Shown here piece by piece: positions 50,287 to 58,554 of a stretch of 64,000 nucleotides of DNA. Where the stretch lies: the NCBI RefSeq assembly GCF_014647875.1, contig NZ_BMQA01000010.1, positions 186,001 to 250,000 of the forward strand. Direction: 5' to 3'. Each line of letters begins with the position of its first letter. Position 1 is the stretch's first letter. This stretch comes from Streptomyces brasiliensis. GTDB lineage: Bacteria > Actinomycetota > Actinomycetes > Streptomycetales > Streptomycetaceae. The position numbers and the translations under genes were made by a program. The notes beneath the pieces were generated by a model that saw nothing but the letters and a program-made list of their open reading frames with translations, had not been told where the DNA came from and searched no databases.

Positions 50287-51210
50287 ATGGCCCAGATCAC
50301 CGTCAGCTTCGACAGCGCCGGCATCCCCCTCGCCGGCCACCTCTACACCCCCGACACGCCGGCGTCGGGTCCGCGGCCGGCGCTCGTGGTCGGTCACCCC
50401 GGCACCAGCGTGAAGGAACAGACCTCCGGCACGTACGCGCGACTGATGGCCGAGCGCGGTTTCGTCACCCTTGCCTTCGACGCCGCCTACCAGGGCGAGT
50501 CCGGCGGTCTGCCGCGGGGCCTGGAGGACCCCGCCCAGCGGGTGGAGGACTTCAAGGCCGCCGTCTCCTACCTCACCACCCTCGACGAGGTCGACGCCGA
50601 CCGGATCGGCCTGCTGGGCATCTGCGCCTCCGGCAGCTACTCGCTGGCCGCCACCGGCGGTGACCACCGCGTCAAGGCCGTGGCCACCGTGTCCACCGCC
50701 GAGCCCGCCCGCCAGTTCCGTCTCGGGGCCGACGGCACCCAGGACCCCGCCGTCTTCCAGGCCTTGCTGGACGCCGCAGCAGCGGCCCGCAGCGCCGCCG
50801 CACGCGGCGAGGACCCCGGCACGATGACCATGTTCCCGGAGACCGCAGAGCAGGCCCGCGCGCTCGGTGGCCAGCACGGTGTGGAAGGTTTCGAGTACTA
50901 CTGCACCCCGCGCGCCCGGCACGAGCGCTCCGCGAAAACCCTCGCCTGGGAGAGCATCGACAGGATGGCCTTCCATGACGCCTTCTTCGCCGTCCCGCTG
51001 ATCGGACCCCGCCCCATCCTCCAGATCATCGGCGAACGCGCCGTCACCGCCTGGATGGCCGTCGAGGCCCACCAGCGCGCCACCGGCCCCAAGGAGATCC
51101 ACTGGATCAAGGGCGCCAGCCACGTGGACCTGTACGACAAAAAGGAGTACATCGACCCCGCCATCGACAAGCTCACCGACTTCTACACCACCCACCTCAC
51201 CACCGGCTGA
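50287..51210 (+). CDS. Alpha/beta hydrolase, dienelactone-hydrolase-like
   Basis: A 307-residue cytosolic hydrolase. The nucleophile lies in 'GLLGICASGSYSLAA' (about 114-122), with Cys before the elbow and Ser two residues after it. 'VVGHPGTSVKEQTSG' gives the oxyanion region, and 'KGASHVDLYDK' contains the C-terminal His. The same family is often found next to MmyB-like regulators. ACGGAGAG precedes the ATG. The substrate is unknown. Confidence 0.85.
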   Translation: MAQITVSFDSAGIPLAGHLYTPDTPASGPRPALVVGHPGTSVKEQTSGTYARLMAERGFVTLAFDAAYQGESGGLPRGLEDPAQRVEDFKAAVSYLTTLDEVDADRIGLLGICASGSYSLAATGGDHRVKAVATVSTAEPARQFRLGADGTQDPAVFQALLDAAAAARSAAARGEDPGTMTMFPETAEQARALGGQHGVEGFEYYCTPRARHERSAKTLAWESIDRMAFHDAFFAVPLIGPRPILQIIGERAVTAWMAVEAHQRATGPKEIHWIKGASHVDLYDKKEYIDPAIDKLTDFYTTHLTTG

Positions 51211-51284
51211 TGAGCACTCCGCGACGGTAAGTACCTCGAGGCCCCGTTTGGACGCGGTCATCCCATCGGACGAACAGCCCTCGC

Positions 51285-51932
51285 CTAGGCTTTGCGGGCG
51301 AGCAGGTGGATCTCCTGGAATTGCCGTCGGTCGGTGGGCTGAGGCTGGCGCACCATCCGGGCTACCTCGTCGAGCCCGGACTTGCGCAGCATCGCGGCGA
51401 GGTGATCCGGCGACCACCGATAGGCCGGCGCGACTGTGTGATCGAAGACCTGTGTCGGGTGAGAAGGATCATCGCTGGCCGAAAAGCCGATCAGAAGGTG
51501 GCCGCCAGGTGCCAGCACGCGGTGGAACTCCGCCAGGATGACGGGGAGTTCTTGCGGTGGAGTGTGGATGATGGACCAACGTGAGAGTACGCCGCCCAGC
51601 ACACCGTCAGCGATGTTCACCGCGGCCATCGAGCCCACGTCGAACCGCAGACCCGGATAGGCATGTCGAGCCGACTTGATCATCGCAGGAGAGGCATCAA
51701 CGCCGAACACCGCCAGCCCCAACTCATCCAGACAAGCGGTGATGTGGCCGGGTCCGCACCCCAGGTCCGCGACCTGACCGTTGCCACTCGCGCTCACGAC
51801 ATCGGCGAAGGCACTCAAGATCGCGCGGTCCAGGGGCCTGTCACGCAGCTCGCCGCGGAACAGCTGCGCATACACGGGGGCAGCAGCGTCGTAGGCCTCG
51901 CGGGTGGCACTGAGGGCATCGTGTTCGACCAT
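51285..51932 (-). CDS. SAM-dependent methyltransferase (class I)
   Basis: A 215-residue methyltransferase. Motif I 'VADLGCGPGHITACLDELG', acidic residue in 'VFGVDASPAMI', motif 'VGSMAAVNIADG' and the late 'LAPGGHLLIGF' are typical of UbiE/type 11 methyltransferases. It stands alone with its own promoter and lies 74 nt from the convergent hydrolase. The substrate cannot be predicted. Confidence 0.9.
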   Translation of the reverse strand: MVEHDALSATREAYDAAAPVYAQLFRGELRDRPLDRAILSAFADVVSASGNGQVADLGCGPGHITACLDELGLAVFGVDASPAMIKSARHAYPGLRFDVGSMAAVNIADGVLGGVLSRWSIIHTPPQELPVILAEFHRVLAPGGHLLIGFSASDDPSHPTQVFDHTVAPAYRWSPDHLAAMLRKSGLDEVARMVRQPQPTDRRQFQEIHLLARKA

Positions 51933-52156
51933 GCTCTCGACAGTAGTTCCTGGCGCTGAGACGAGCCGGGAGGATCGCGATCTTCACTCCCGCCAGTTCG
52001 CCTGGCTACGCCAGTTCAGAGAAGCCTGCGTCCGCTGCCCCATGCCGCGTGCGAACCCAGTGGGTTGCCGTTGCTGCGCGAGCTCGAAGCAACTTCACGG
52101 TCTCGGGCGCGGCTCTTCCAGAGTGACCAAGGCGATCAAGGACCAACCCGAGCCAC

Positions 52157-52525
52157 TTACCCCGCCGGCTCAGCCAGCCACGGGTGCCCAGGGTGCAGGC
52201 GCTCCACCGACTCACCGAGAAGGTCCCGCCGCGCTCGGCCCAGCAGCGGCAACACCCCGTAGAAGTCAGCCCGATCCTTGGACCGCGGCCCCTTGGCTTT
52301 GCACAGCAGCACCAACTCTGGTAGCGGATACGGGATCCCGTCCGCCGTCCGCTCGGTGATCGCGTCGTACGGCAGTCGCAGCCCCTCGTCCCGCCTGCAG
52401 ATCCACATCCCGCCCTCGTGCGGCTCGCGGAAGACGTCGAACCCGGCCCGGGTGCGGCCCAAGACCGAAGTCGCACGGTCCACGGGCGGCGCGAGGCCCA
52501 CAGCTCGTAGGGGGTCTACGTACAC
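52157..52525 (-). pseudogene. C-terminal fragment of a nucleotidyltransferase-fold protein
   Basis: A frame of about 120 codons reads 'DVFREPHEGGMWICRRDEGL', 'LPYDAITERTADGIPYPLPE', 'LVLLCKAKGPRSKDRADF' and ends 'GHPWLAEPAG'. This matches the second half of Streptomyces nucleotidyltransferase-domain proteins (aminoglycoside-adenylyltransferase-like fold) as I remember them. The N-terminal catalytic part with the DxD metal site is absent upstream, so I call it truncated. The region to its left (51933-52156) has no gene. Confidence 0.55.
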
Positions 52526-52621
52526 CCCTCATTCGGTGGGCAGTCCCATCCTTTCGCGCTTCACGATCCGGTTGGGTGGTGATCGTCACCGATCAGGCCC
52601 GAAGCACCGGGAGACTCGAAC

Positions 52622-53866
52622 ATGCAGATGCCGCCGTCGATGAAGGTCAAGGCCGCCATGCTGACCGTATCGCTGCTCGCACTGGCCACACCCATGACCG
52701 CGACCGCCGCCACCGCCGGGCAGACGACCGCCCGGCACCCCTACAGCGAGGCCCTGCTGCGGCAGGACCTGGCGGCCGTACGGGCGGCGGGAGGAGGCGA
52801 TGTGAACGTGCTGGCCAGGGTCGACCGGACGAACGGCGCACCGCTCATGGCACGCATCGGCACGAGAACGGCCGACTCCTCGGCCCCGATCCCGTGGAAC
52901 GCACACTTCCGCGTGGCAAGCACGACGAAGACGTTCACGGCGACGGTGGTCCTGCAACTCGCGGCGGAGAAACGGCTGTCGCTCGACGACACCGTCGAGC
53001 ACTGGCTGCCGGGAGTCGTCGCGGGCAACGGCAACGACGGCAGCCGCATCACCGTCCGCGACCTGCTCCGCCAGACCAGCGGCCTGTACGACTACATCGA
53101 CGACCCGGAGATCCAGGACCTGCTGATCAACCACTTCGACGAGAACCGCTACGACACCACCCCGACGGCCGACCTGGTCGCGGTGGCGATGAAACATCCG
53201 CCGGTGTTCGTACCGCAGCCGGGCGGGGCCACCCGATGGGCGTACTCGAACACCAACTACCTGTTGGCCGGGATGATCGCCGCGAAGGCCGGCGGCACGA
53301 GCTGGCAGGAACTGGTCGAGCACCGGGTCATCGCGAAGCTCGGACTGCGGGACGCCTCCGTCCCCGGGCTCGACCCGCACCTGCCCGACCCGCACGTGAA
53401 CGCGTACCTGACGGACACGGACGGCAAGCGTCTCGACGTCACCGAGCACAGCCTCCAGCACACCGCGGACTCCGGCGTGGTGAGCACTACCGCCGACCTG
53501 AACACCTTCTTCCGCGCCCTGGCCGGCGGCAGGTTGCTCCCCGCCGAGCAGTGGCGCGAGATGCGGCAGACCGTCCGACGGACCGACGACCCGGACGACG
53601 TGGCCGAGATGCCCGAGGGCACCTACGGCCTCGGACTGCGCAAGATCCCGCTTTCCTGTGGCGGTTTCTACTTCACCCACGAAGGCGACGGGGCGGGCGT
53701 CAACACCCGCCCCGCCGTGAGCGCGGACGGCAAGCGCGCGGTGACCGTCTCCATCACCACCACGACCGCACCGCCGGACCTGGCCACCCTCAACCGCGCG
53801 ACAGGCGCCCTCGTCGACCACGCCCTGTGTGACAAGCCCGGCAAGGGCTCACCGAAAAGCTACTGA
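52622..53866 (+). CDS. Secreted serine hydrolase, beta-lactamase/D-Ala-D-Ala carboxypeptidase family
   Basis: A 414-residue extracellular enzyme. Signal peptide about 1-29 ('KAAMLTVSLLALATPMTATA'). Class C-type motifs: 'VASTTKTFTA' (SxxK with nucleophile Ser near residue 101), 'WAYSNTNYLL' (YxN) and 'YFTHEGDGAG' (HxG in place of KTG). Members include R61-like DD-peptidases and esterases. Monocistronic, ATG 52622; two internal ATG codons (52631, 52652) are alternative starts that keep the signal peptide. Confidence 0.9.
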   Translation: MQMPPSMKVKAAMLTVSLLALATPMTATAATAGQTTARHPYSEALLRQDLAAVRAAGGGDVNVLARVDRTNGAPLMARIGTRTADSSAPIPWNAHFRVASTTKTFTATVVLQLAAEKRLSLDDTVEHWLPGVVAGNGNDGSRITVRDLLRQTSGLYDYIDDPEIQDLLINHFDENRYDTTPTADLVAVAMKHPPVFVPQPGGATRWAYSNTNYLLAGMIAAKAGGTSWQELVEHRVIAKLGLRDASVPGLDPHLPDPHVNAYLTDTDGKRLDVTEHSLQHTADSGVVSTTADLNTFFRALAGGRLLPAEQWREMRQTVRRTDDPDDVAEMPEGTYGLGLRKIPLSCGGFYFTHEGDGAGVNTRPAVSADGKRAVTVSITTTTAPPDLATLNRATGALVDHALCDKPGKGSPKSY

Positions 53867-54231
53867 TCACCTGATCGCTCGGTCCTCTGGAAGAGACGCA
53901 CCCAACGACCGGTCAGGCACCGGCCCCGGCCACCGCCGGGCCGGGCTGCTCGTCCCAGGCCCGGCCATCCAGCACGCGGCCGCCGGCCTTCGGGGTGAGC
54001 CCACCGATCTGCTTGAAGGGCTGGGGTCTCCGTCAGCAGCGGCAGCCGGACCCGCGCCCACGGAGCGAGCCTGCTGCCCGTCGCCGGGTCATGGTGAAGT
54101 GCTGCGGCAGGCGGGGGCGCGGGCGGCCCGGGCGCGGTCGCCGCAGCGGGTGGAGCACCAGTGGCGGCCAGCGGTTTCCGTCGGGCCCGCCCCTGGCCTG
54201 GCGTGGACCCCACGGGGTCGTGACACAGGTG
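53867..54231. other. Intergenic stretch, no gene seen
   Basis: Between the serine hydrolase and the convergent F420-type oxidoreductase. Open frames here are Pro/Ala/Arg-rich without ribosome-binding sites. No strong hairpin stood out. Confidence 0.5.
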
Positions 54232-55155
54232 TCACGACAGCTGGGACTGCACCTGGGTGGAGAGCAGTTCCAGGTGGTCCAGGTCGGCGAGGTCGAGGAT
54301 CTGGAGGTAGATGCGCTGCGAGCCGATGGCCGCGTACCTGCCGATCTTCTCGACGACCTCGGCCGGGGAGCCGGCCAGGCCGTTGGCCTTGAGCTCGTCC
54401 ACCTCGCGGCCGATCGCGGCGGCGCGGCGGGCGACCTCCTGGTCGTCCCTGCCGACGCAGACGACGAGGGCGTTGGAGTATGTCAGGTCGTCGGCACTGC
54501 GGCCCGCCTCCTCGGCGGCGGCCCGCACCCGGCCGAACTGGCGCACGCTGTCCTCGATGGAGGCGAACGGGATGTTGAACTCACTGGCGTAACGCGCCGC
54601 CAGCTTCGGGGTTCGGGTCGCGCCGTGGCCGCCGATCAGGACCGGGATCCGGTCCTGGGCGGGCTTGGGCAGCGCGGGCGAGTCGGTGAGGTCGTAATAG
54701 GTGCCGTGGAAGTCGAAGGTGTCGCCGACCTTGGTCTCCCAGAGGCCGGTGACGACGGCAAGCTGCTCCTCGAGACGGGCGAACTTCTCCTTCGGGAACG
54801 GGATGCCGTACGCCTTGTGCTCGTCCTCGAACCAGCCCGCGCCCAGGCCCAGTTCGACGCGGCCGCCGGACATCTGGTCGACCTGGGCGACCTGGACGGC
54901 GAGCACGCCGGGGAGGCGGAAGGTGCCGGCGGTCATGAGGGTGCCGAGGCGGATGCGCTTGGTCTCACGGGCGAGGCCGGCCAGGGTGATCCAGGCGTCG
55001 GTGGGCCCGGGGAGGCCGTCCACGTTGCCCATGCGGAGGTAGTGGTCAGACCGGAAGAAGGCGTCGAAGCCGAGGTCCTCGGTGGCCTTCGCCACGGTGA
55101 GCAGGGTGTCGTAGGTCGCACCCTGCTGGGGCTCGGTGAAAATTCGAAGGTCCAT
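54232..55155 (-). CDS. Luciferase-like (LLM class) F420-dependent oxidoreductase
   Basis: A 307-residue TIM-barrel flavin/F420 oxidoreductase: 'LGFDAFFRSDHYLRMG', 'IRLGTLMTAGTFRLPGVLA', 'VELGLGAGWFEDEHKAYGIP' and 'PVLIGGHGATRTPKLAARYA' are typical of actinobacterial LLM proteins. The natural substrate is not evident. Monocistronic; ATG 55155. Confidence 0.92.
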   Translation of the reverse strand: MDLRIFTEPQQGATYDTLLTVAKATEDLGFDAFFRSDHYLRMGNVDGLPGPTDAWITLAGLARETKRIRLGTLMTAGTFRLPGVLAVQVAQVDQMSGGRVELGLGAGWFEDEHKAYGIPFPKEKFARLEEQLAVVTGLWETKVGDTFDFHGTYYDLTDSPALPKPAQDRIPVLIGGHGATRTPKLAARYASEFNIPFASIEDSVRQFGRVRAAAEEAGRSADDLTYSNALVVCVGRDDQEVARRAAAIGREVDELKANGLAGSPAEVVEKIGRYAAIGSQRIYLQILDLADLDHLELLSTQVQSQLS

Positions 55156-55440
55156 ACACCCATCCTGCACGCCGACCCCCCCACCCACCGCATCGGCACC
55201 TCCTGTCACCCCGGTGCCAGGGCGGATGAATTCCGCCGATGCGGCTGGTAGGGGCGTTGCGGGGACGTTGCCAGGGCGAGTGAACGGCCGGCCCGCCGTG
55301 GTGATCGTCGAGGGGCCGAGTCCGGACCGTGCGGCGCACGGGCCTCCGGGCGGCAAGCGACACCTGGCCGCCCAGTGCGCCGGTCCACCTGTCTTGCCGC
55401 GTCGCCCTGTACGCCCTCCCGCCCCACGATCCCGGCCGAC

Positions 55441-55938
55441 CTACCGCAGCGTCGGCCCCCATCGGCCCTGTCCCGCCTCCTTCTCGGGCAGAGCCTCCTC
55501 CCGCGCCGCCAGTTTGCGGAGCATCTCGCGGACCCTGTCGCGGGATTCGTCGGCCGCGTCGATCGCCTCCATGCACTGCCAGTACGTCGCCTCGTCGTCC
55601 GCCGCGCTGGCGATGCCGACCAAGGCCATGCCGACCTCGCCGAGCAGGCCGCCCAGGGAGAGAAGGGTTTCGTGCGCGTCGACCAGGTCGGTCAGCTGGG
55701 CGGCGCGCAAGGCCCCGGGGTCGAGGGCGGGTGTGTCCAGGACGCCGCAGCCACGGCCCGCCAGCTCCGTCAGGCCCAGTGCCTCGCCGCGCAGTTCAGG
55801 TGGGCCGGAGACCGCCAGACGGCTGCCGATCGCCTGGGCCAGCGCCTGCGCCTGCCACACCTCCGTCAGCGTCTGAGGCGCGCCTCCGCTCGCCGCCAGG
55901 GCGTGCCTGCTCGTCACGATGAGCCGCACCGCATCCAT
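55441..55938 (-). CDS. Conserved Streptomyces protein, DUF6099-like
   Basis: A 165-residue, mostly helical soluble protein: 'DAVRLIVTSRHALAASG', 'VWQAQALAQAIGSRLAVSG', 'AGRGCGVLDTPAL'. I recall the same core as DUF6099. No catalytic motif. ATG 55938 gives the conserved N-terminus. Confidence 0.65.
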   Translation of the reverse strand: MDAVRLIVTSRHALAASGGAPQTLTEVWQAQALAQAIGSRLAVSGPPELRGEALGLTELAGRGCGVLDTPALDPGALRAAQLTDLVDAHETLLSLGGLLGEVGMALVGIASAADDEATYWQCMEAIDAADESRDRVREMLRKLAAREEALPEKEAGQGRWGPTLR

Positions 55939-56168
55939 GCGCTGCCCCCGTCTGTCCGACGTACTCCTCGTACGCCCGCCCGAACCACACTGTCCACTAC
56001 CCAGCGTGAGCTTCCCTGGGAAGAAAAGCCAGGGGAAGCCGGAAATCTGTGGACAACAATTCGGATTCGGCGGGGATTTCAGCTTCGGAGAGTGATAACG
56101 GAAGCTCCTACTCCTGCCGTTGGCCGCGCATTCACCACGGTTTCGCGCCGGGTTCCGTGCCCGGCGCA

Positions 56169-56510
56169 CTACGCGTCGTCCGCCCCCGGCACCGGAAACC
56201 TCCGCTCGTTCCGGTCGATCTTGGCGGACAGCGCGGCCAACGGGTCGACGCCGAGCACCCCGCACAGCTGCAGCAGATACGCGAGCACGTCGGCGATCTC
56301 GTCCGTGACGCGGTGCGCGGTGTCCGGGTCGTCCATCACGCGGGCCGACTCCTCCGGCGTCAGCCACTGGAAGATCTCGAGCAGTTCAGCGGCCTCCACG
56401 CCGAGCGCGCTCGCCAGGTTCTTGGGGGTGTGGTACGGCTGCCAGCCCCGCGCGGCCGCGAACTCGGCCAGGCGGCGCTGCAGTTTCGCCACGTCCAGAT
56501 GTTCCGTCAC
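56169..56510 (-). CDS. MazG-like nucleotide pyrophosphohydrolase
   Basis: A 113-residue all-alpha NTP-PPase (RS21-C6/MazG type). The metal site is visible as 'GVEAAELLEIFQW' (ExxxE) with 'DEIADVLAYLLQL' (ExxD). It hydrolyses (d)NTPs to monophosphates, a house-cleaning role. It starts with GTG at 56510, overlapping the ATPase stop by 4 nt. Confidence 0.92.
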   Translation of the reverse strand: MTEHLDVAKLQRRLAEFAAARGWQPYHTPKNLASALGVEAAELLEIFQWLTPEESARVMDDPDTAHRVTDEIADVLAYLLQLCGVLGVDPLAALSAKIDRNERRFPVPGADDA

Positions 56511-57874
56511 GCGTCCAGGTGTACCACCGTGACTCCGGGCACCTCCCCGGTCCACGACGCGTCGCTCACCGCCCCCACGAACCGGATGTGCCCGCGCGTG
56601 CACATCCGGGCCGCCAGCCGCAGGAGTTCCGTACGCTGCCGCGGGTCCAGCGCACGATCGAGGCCGTCGGCGAGCACGGTGAGCACCTTTATCGCGTCGG
56701 GCACCTCGCCAGGCACGTCCACGTCGAGTACGCCGGGACCGGTGAGCAGCACCAACGCCAGCGCCAGATAGCGCAATTCACCGTCGCCCAGCCGCCCGAG
56801 GTCCGTGCGCGTACCGTCACCCCGGTCCAGCATCGCCCGCACGGTCCCGTCGCCCGCGGGTTCGGAGACCAGATCGGTCACGCGTCCGGCGCAGCCCGCC
56901 TGCACGGCGGTGACGAGCTGTGCGTGCCGCCGTGCGCACTCCGCGCGCGTGCGCCACAGGACGTCGGCGAGGTTGTCACAGCCGGGCAGGAGCCGTCCCG
57001 AGCCCATGAGGACCGGTTCGCGCATCCGCTCGGGACGCGGGTCGCAGGCGAAGACGGTCCTCAGGGCGACCACGGTCTGCTCGGCGGCGGCGAGCACCCG
57101 TCGCTGGCCGTCGGTCTTGCCCGCGACGCGCAGCGGCAGCAGCGCGGTGCCGAGCCGGTCGTCGGGGAGCGGGGCGCGCGTCACCGGGGATGTGCCCGCC
57201 GTGTGCCAGGCGGCCTGCACGGCACGCCGGCCCGGGTCACGCAGGGCGGTCTCGAGCAGTACCAGCCCGCTCGCCGTCAACCGCTCGCCCACGATGCGCA
57301 GTTCGGGCTCCACCTGGACGGCGACGTCGAGCCGCACCGGGCCCTCCGGACCGTCCACCGTGCACCCGATCCGGAAGCCCCGGCGGCGTTGCGCGTCGGG
57401 CCTGGCCCGGTCGGGCACGCACGCGACGGGATCCGGCAGCGCCTCCACGAGCGGCGCCCCCGCGCCCAGCCGGGCGAGCGCCTCGTACGCCCGCAGCGCG
57501 GTGGACTTGCCGCACCCGCTGGGCCCCGCGAAGAGGGTGAGCGGCCCGAGCGGGAACCCGGCCCGCCGGTGCCCGGCGAACGCCGACAACCGCAACTCGG
57601 TGAGGCACGGCCGCAACGGCCCCTCCCGCACCTCGACGGACGGGACCGAGGGCGCCGTAGAGACCGACAACGGGGAGGACGCCGACCTGGGTGCCGGGAC
57701 CGGCGCGTCGGTGCCGACGTCCCCGACGCACGGAACGGGCCGGGAGGAGTCGGCGGAAGCCGCGTTCACGAGCGCGGCGGACGCGGGCGCATCCGGGCCG
57801 CCGGACTCCGGAGACGCGGAGGACAACGGCGTATGCGGACCATGAGATTCCGCAGGCATGGGGGGCAGGGGCAT
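56507..57874 (-). CDS. AAA/ABC-type ATPase (RecF/SMC-like)
   Basis: A 455-residue ATP-binding protein. Walker A 'LFAGPSGCGKSTALRAYEAL' is near residue 112, after 'LRLSAFAGHRRAGFPLGPLT'. A signature-like 'LGDGELRYLALALVLLTGPG' and Walker B-like 'GVLDVDVPG' come late, as in AAA_21-type overcoming-lysogeny/SMC-like proteins. The first about 85 residues are Ser/Pro/Ala-rich and unconserved, so the true start may lie further in. It is co-translated with the MazG-like gene. The role is unknown, perhaps nucleic-acid or phage-related stress. Confidence 0.75.
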   Translation of the reverse strand: MPLPPMPAESHGPHTPLSSASPESGGPDAPASAALVNAASADSSRPVPCVGDVGTDAPVPAPRSASSPLSVSTAPSVPSVEVREGPLRPCLTELRLSAFAGHRRAGFPLGPLTLFAGPSGCGKSTALRAYEALARLGAGAPLVEALPDPVACVPDRARPDAQRRRGFRIGCTVDGPEGPVRLDVAVQVEPELRIVGERLTASGLVLLETALRDPGRRAVQAAWHTAGTSPVTRAPLPDDRLGTALLPLRVAGKTDGQRRVLAAAEQTVVALRTVFACDPRPERMREPVLMGSGRLLPGCDNLADVLWRTRAECARRHAQLVTAVQAGCAGRVTDLVSEPAGDGTVRAMLDRGDGTRTDLGRLGDGELRYLALALVLLTGPGVLDVDVPGEVPDAIKVLTVLADGLDRALDPRQRTELLRLAARMCTRGHIRFVGAVSDASWTGEVPGVTVVHLDA

Positions 57875-57949
57875 ATGCGGACCGTAGGACTCCCCGGCGG
57901 CGCCGAACCGTTCCCTCAGAGCACCTTCCTACGATCGGGGGACCGCACT

Positions 57950-58339
57950 TCAGCCCCCGGAGGCCCCGGCGCTCTCCATCAGGCCGCTGACCTCCGTGCC
58001 GGGCGGAGTCAGCAGGAACACGTTGCGGTCGACGCGGTGCATCCCGCTGTGCAGGCCGAAGACGACACCGGTGCTGAAGTCGAGGACGCGCTTGGCGACC
58101 TCGGTCTCCGCACCGGAGAGGTCGAGCAGGACCGGGATGCCCGCCATGAGCGTCTCGGCGACGTCGCGGGCGTCGGCGAAGACGTTGACCCTGAGGACCA
58201 CGAAACGGCGGCGGGTCTCGGTCTCGGCGTCGGGGAGCGCACGGTGGCCGACCGCGGACGGCCACGCGTCCCGGCCGCGCAGCGGCACGACCTGGGCGAG
58301 CCCTTCCCATTGTTCATCGGTGACGTCGTAGTGGTTCAC
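57950..58339 (-). CDS. SepF-family cell division protein paralogue
   Basis: A 129-residue protein with the SepF/DUF552 core: 'RRFVVLRVNVFADARDVAE', 'IPVLLDLSGAETEVAKRVLD', 'GVVFGLHSGMHRVDRNVFLL'. SepF anchors FtsZ at the division septum; streptomycetes carry extra copies outside the division cluster. This one lacks the N-terminal membrane-binding amphipathic helix typical of the main SepF. GTG 58339 has GGGGAAG upstream. Confidence 0.85.
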   Translation of the reverse strand: MNHYDVTDEQWEGLAQVVPLRGRDAWPSAVGHRALPDAETETRRRFVVLRVNVFADARDVAETLMAGIPVLLDLSGAETEVAKRVLDFSTGVVFGLHSGMHRVDRNVFLLTPPGTEVSGLMESAGASGG

Positions 58340-58554
58340 CGGCTTCCCCCCGAACTGACTCGCGTTCCATGCCTGCACCAGCCAATTCTTACGCAAGTCA
58401 CCTGTTCGGCCCAACAGCGACACGAAGCGCGACCTCCCCGGCAGCCCCACCCGCATGCCACATGTGCGCATACGCCCGCTTCTTACCGGCCTCACACCGG
58501 CCTCTTCACCTCCTGCGACGCCCCGCTCACCGAGCGCGCATAGTGTGCGATCTC

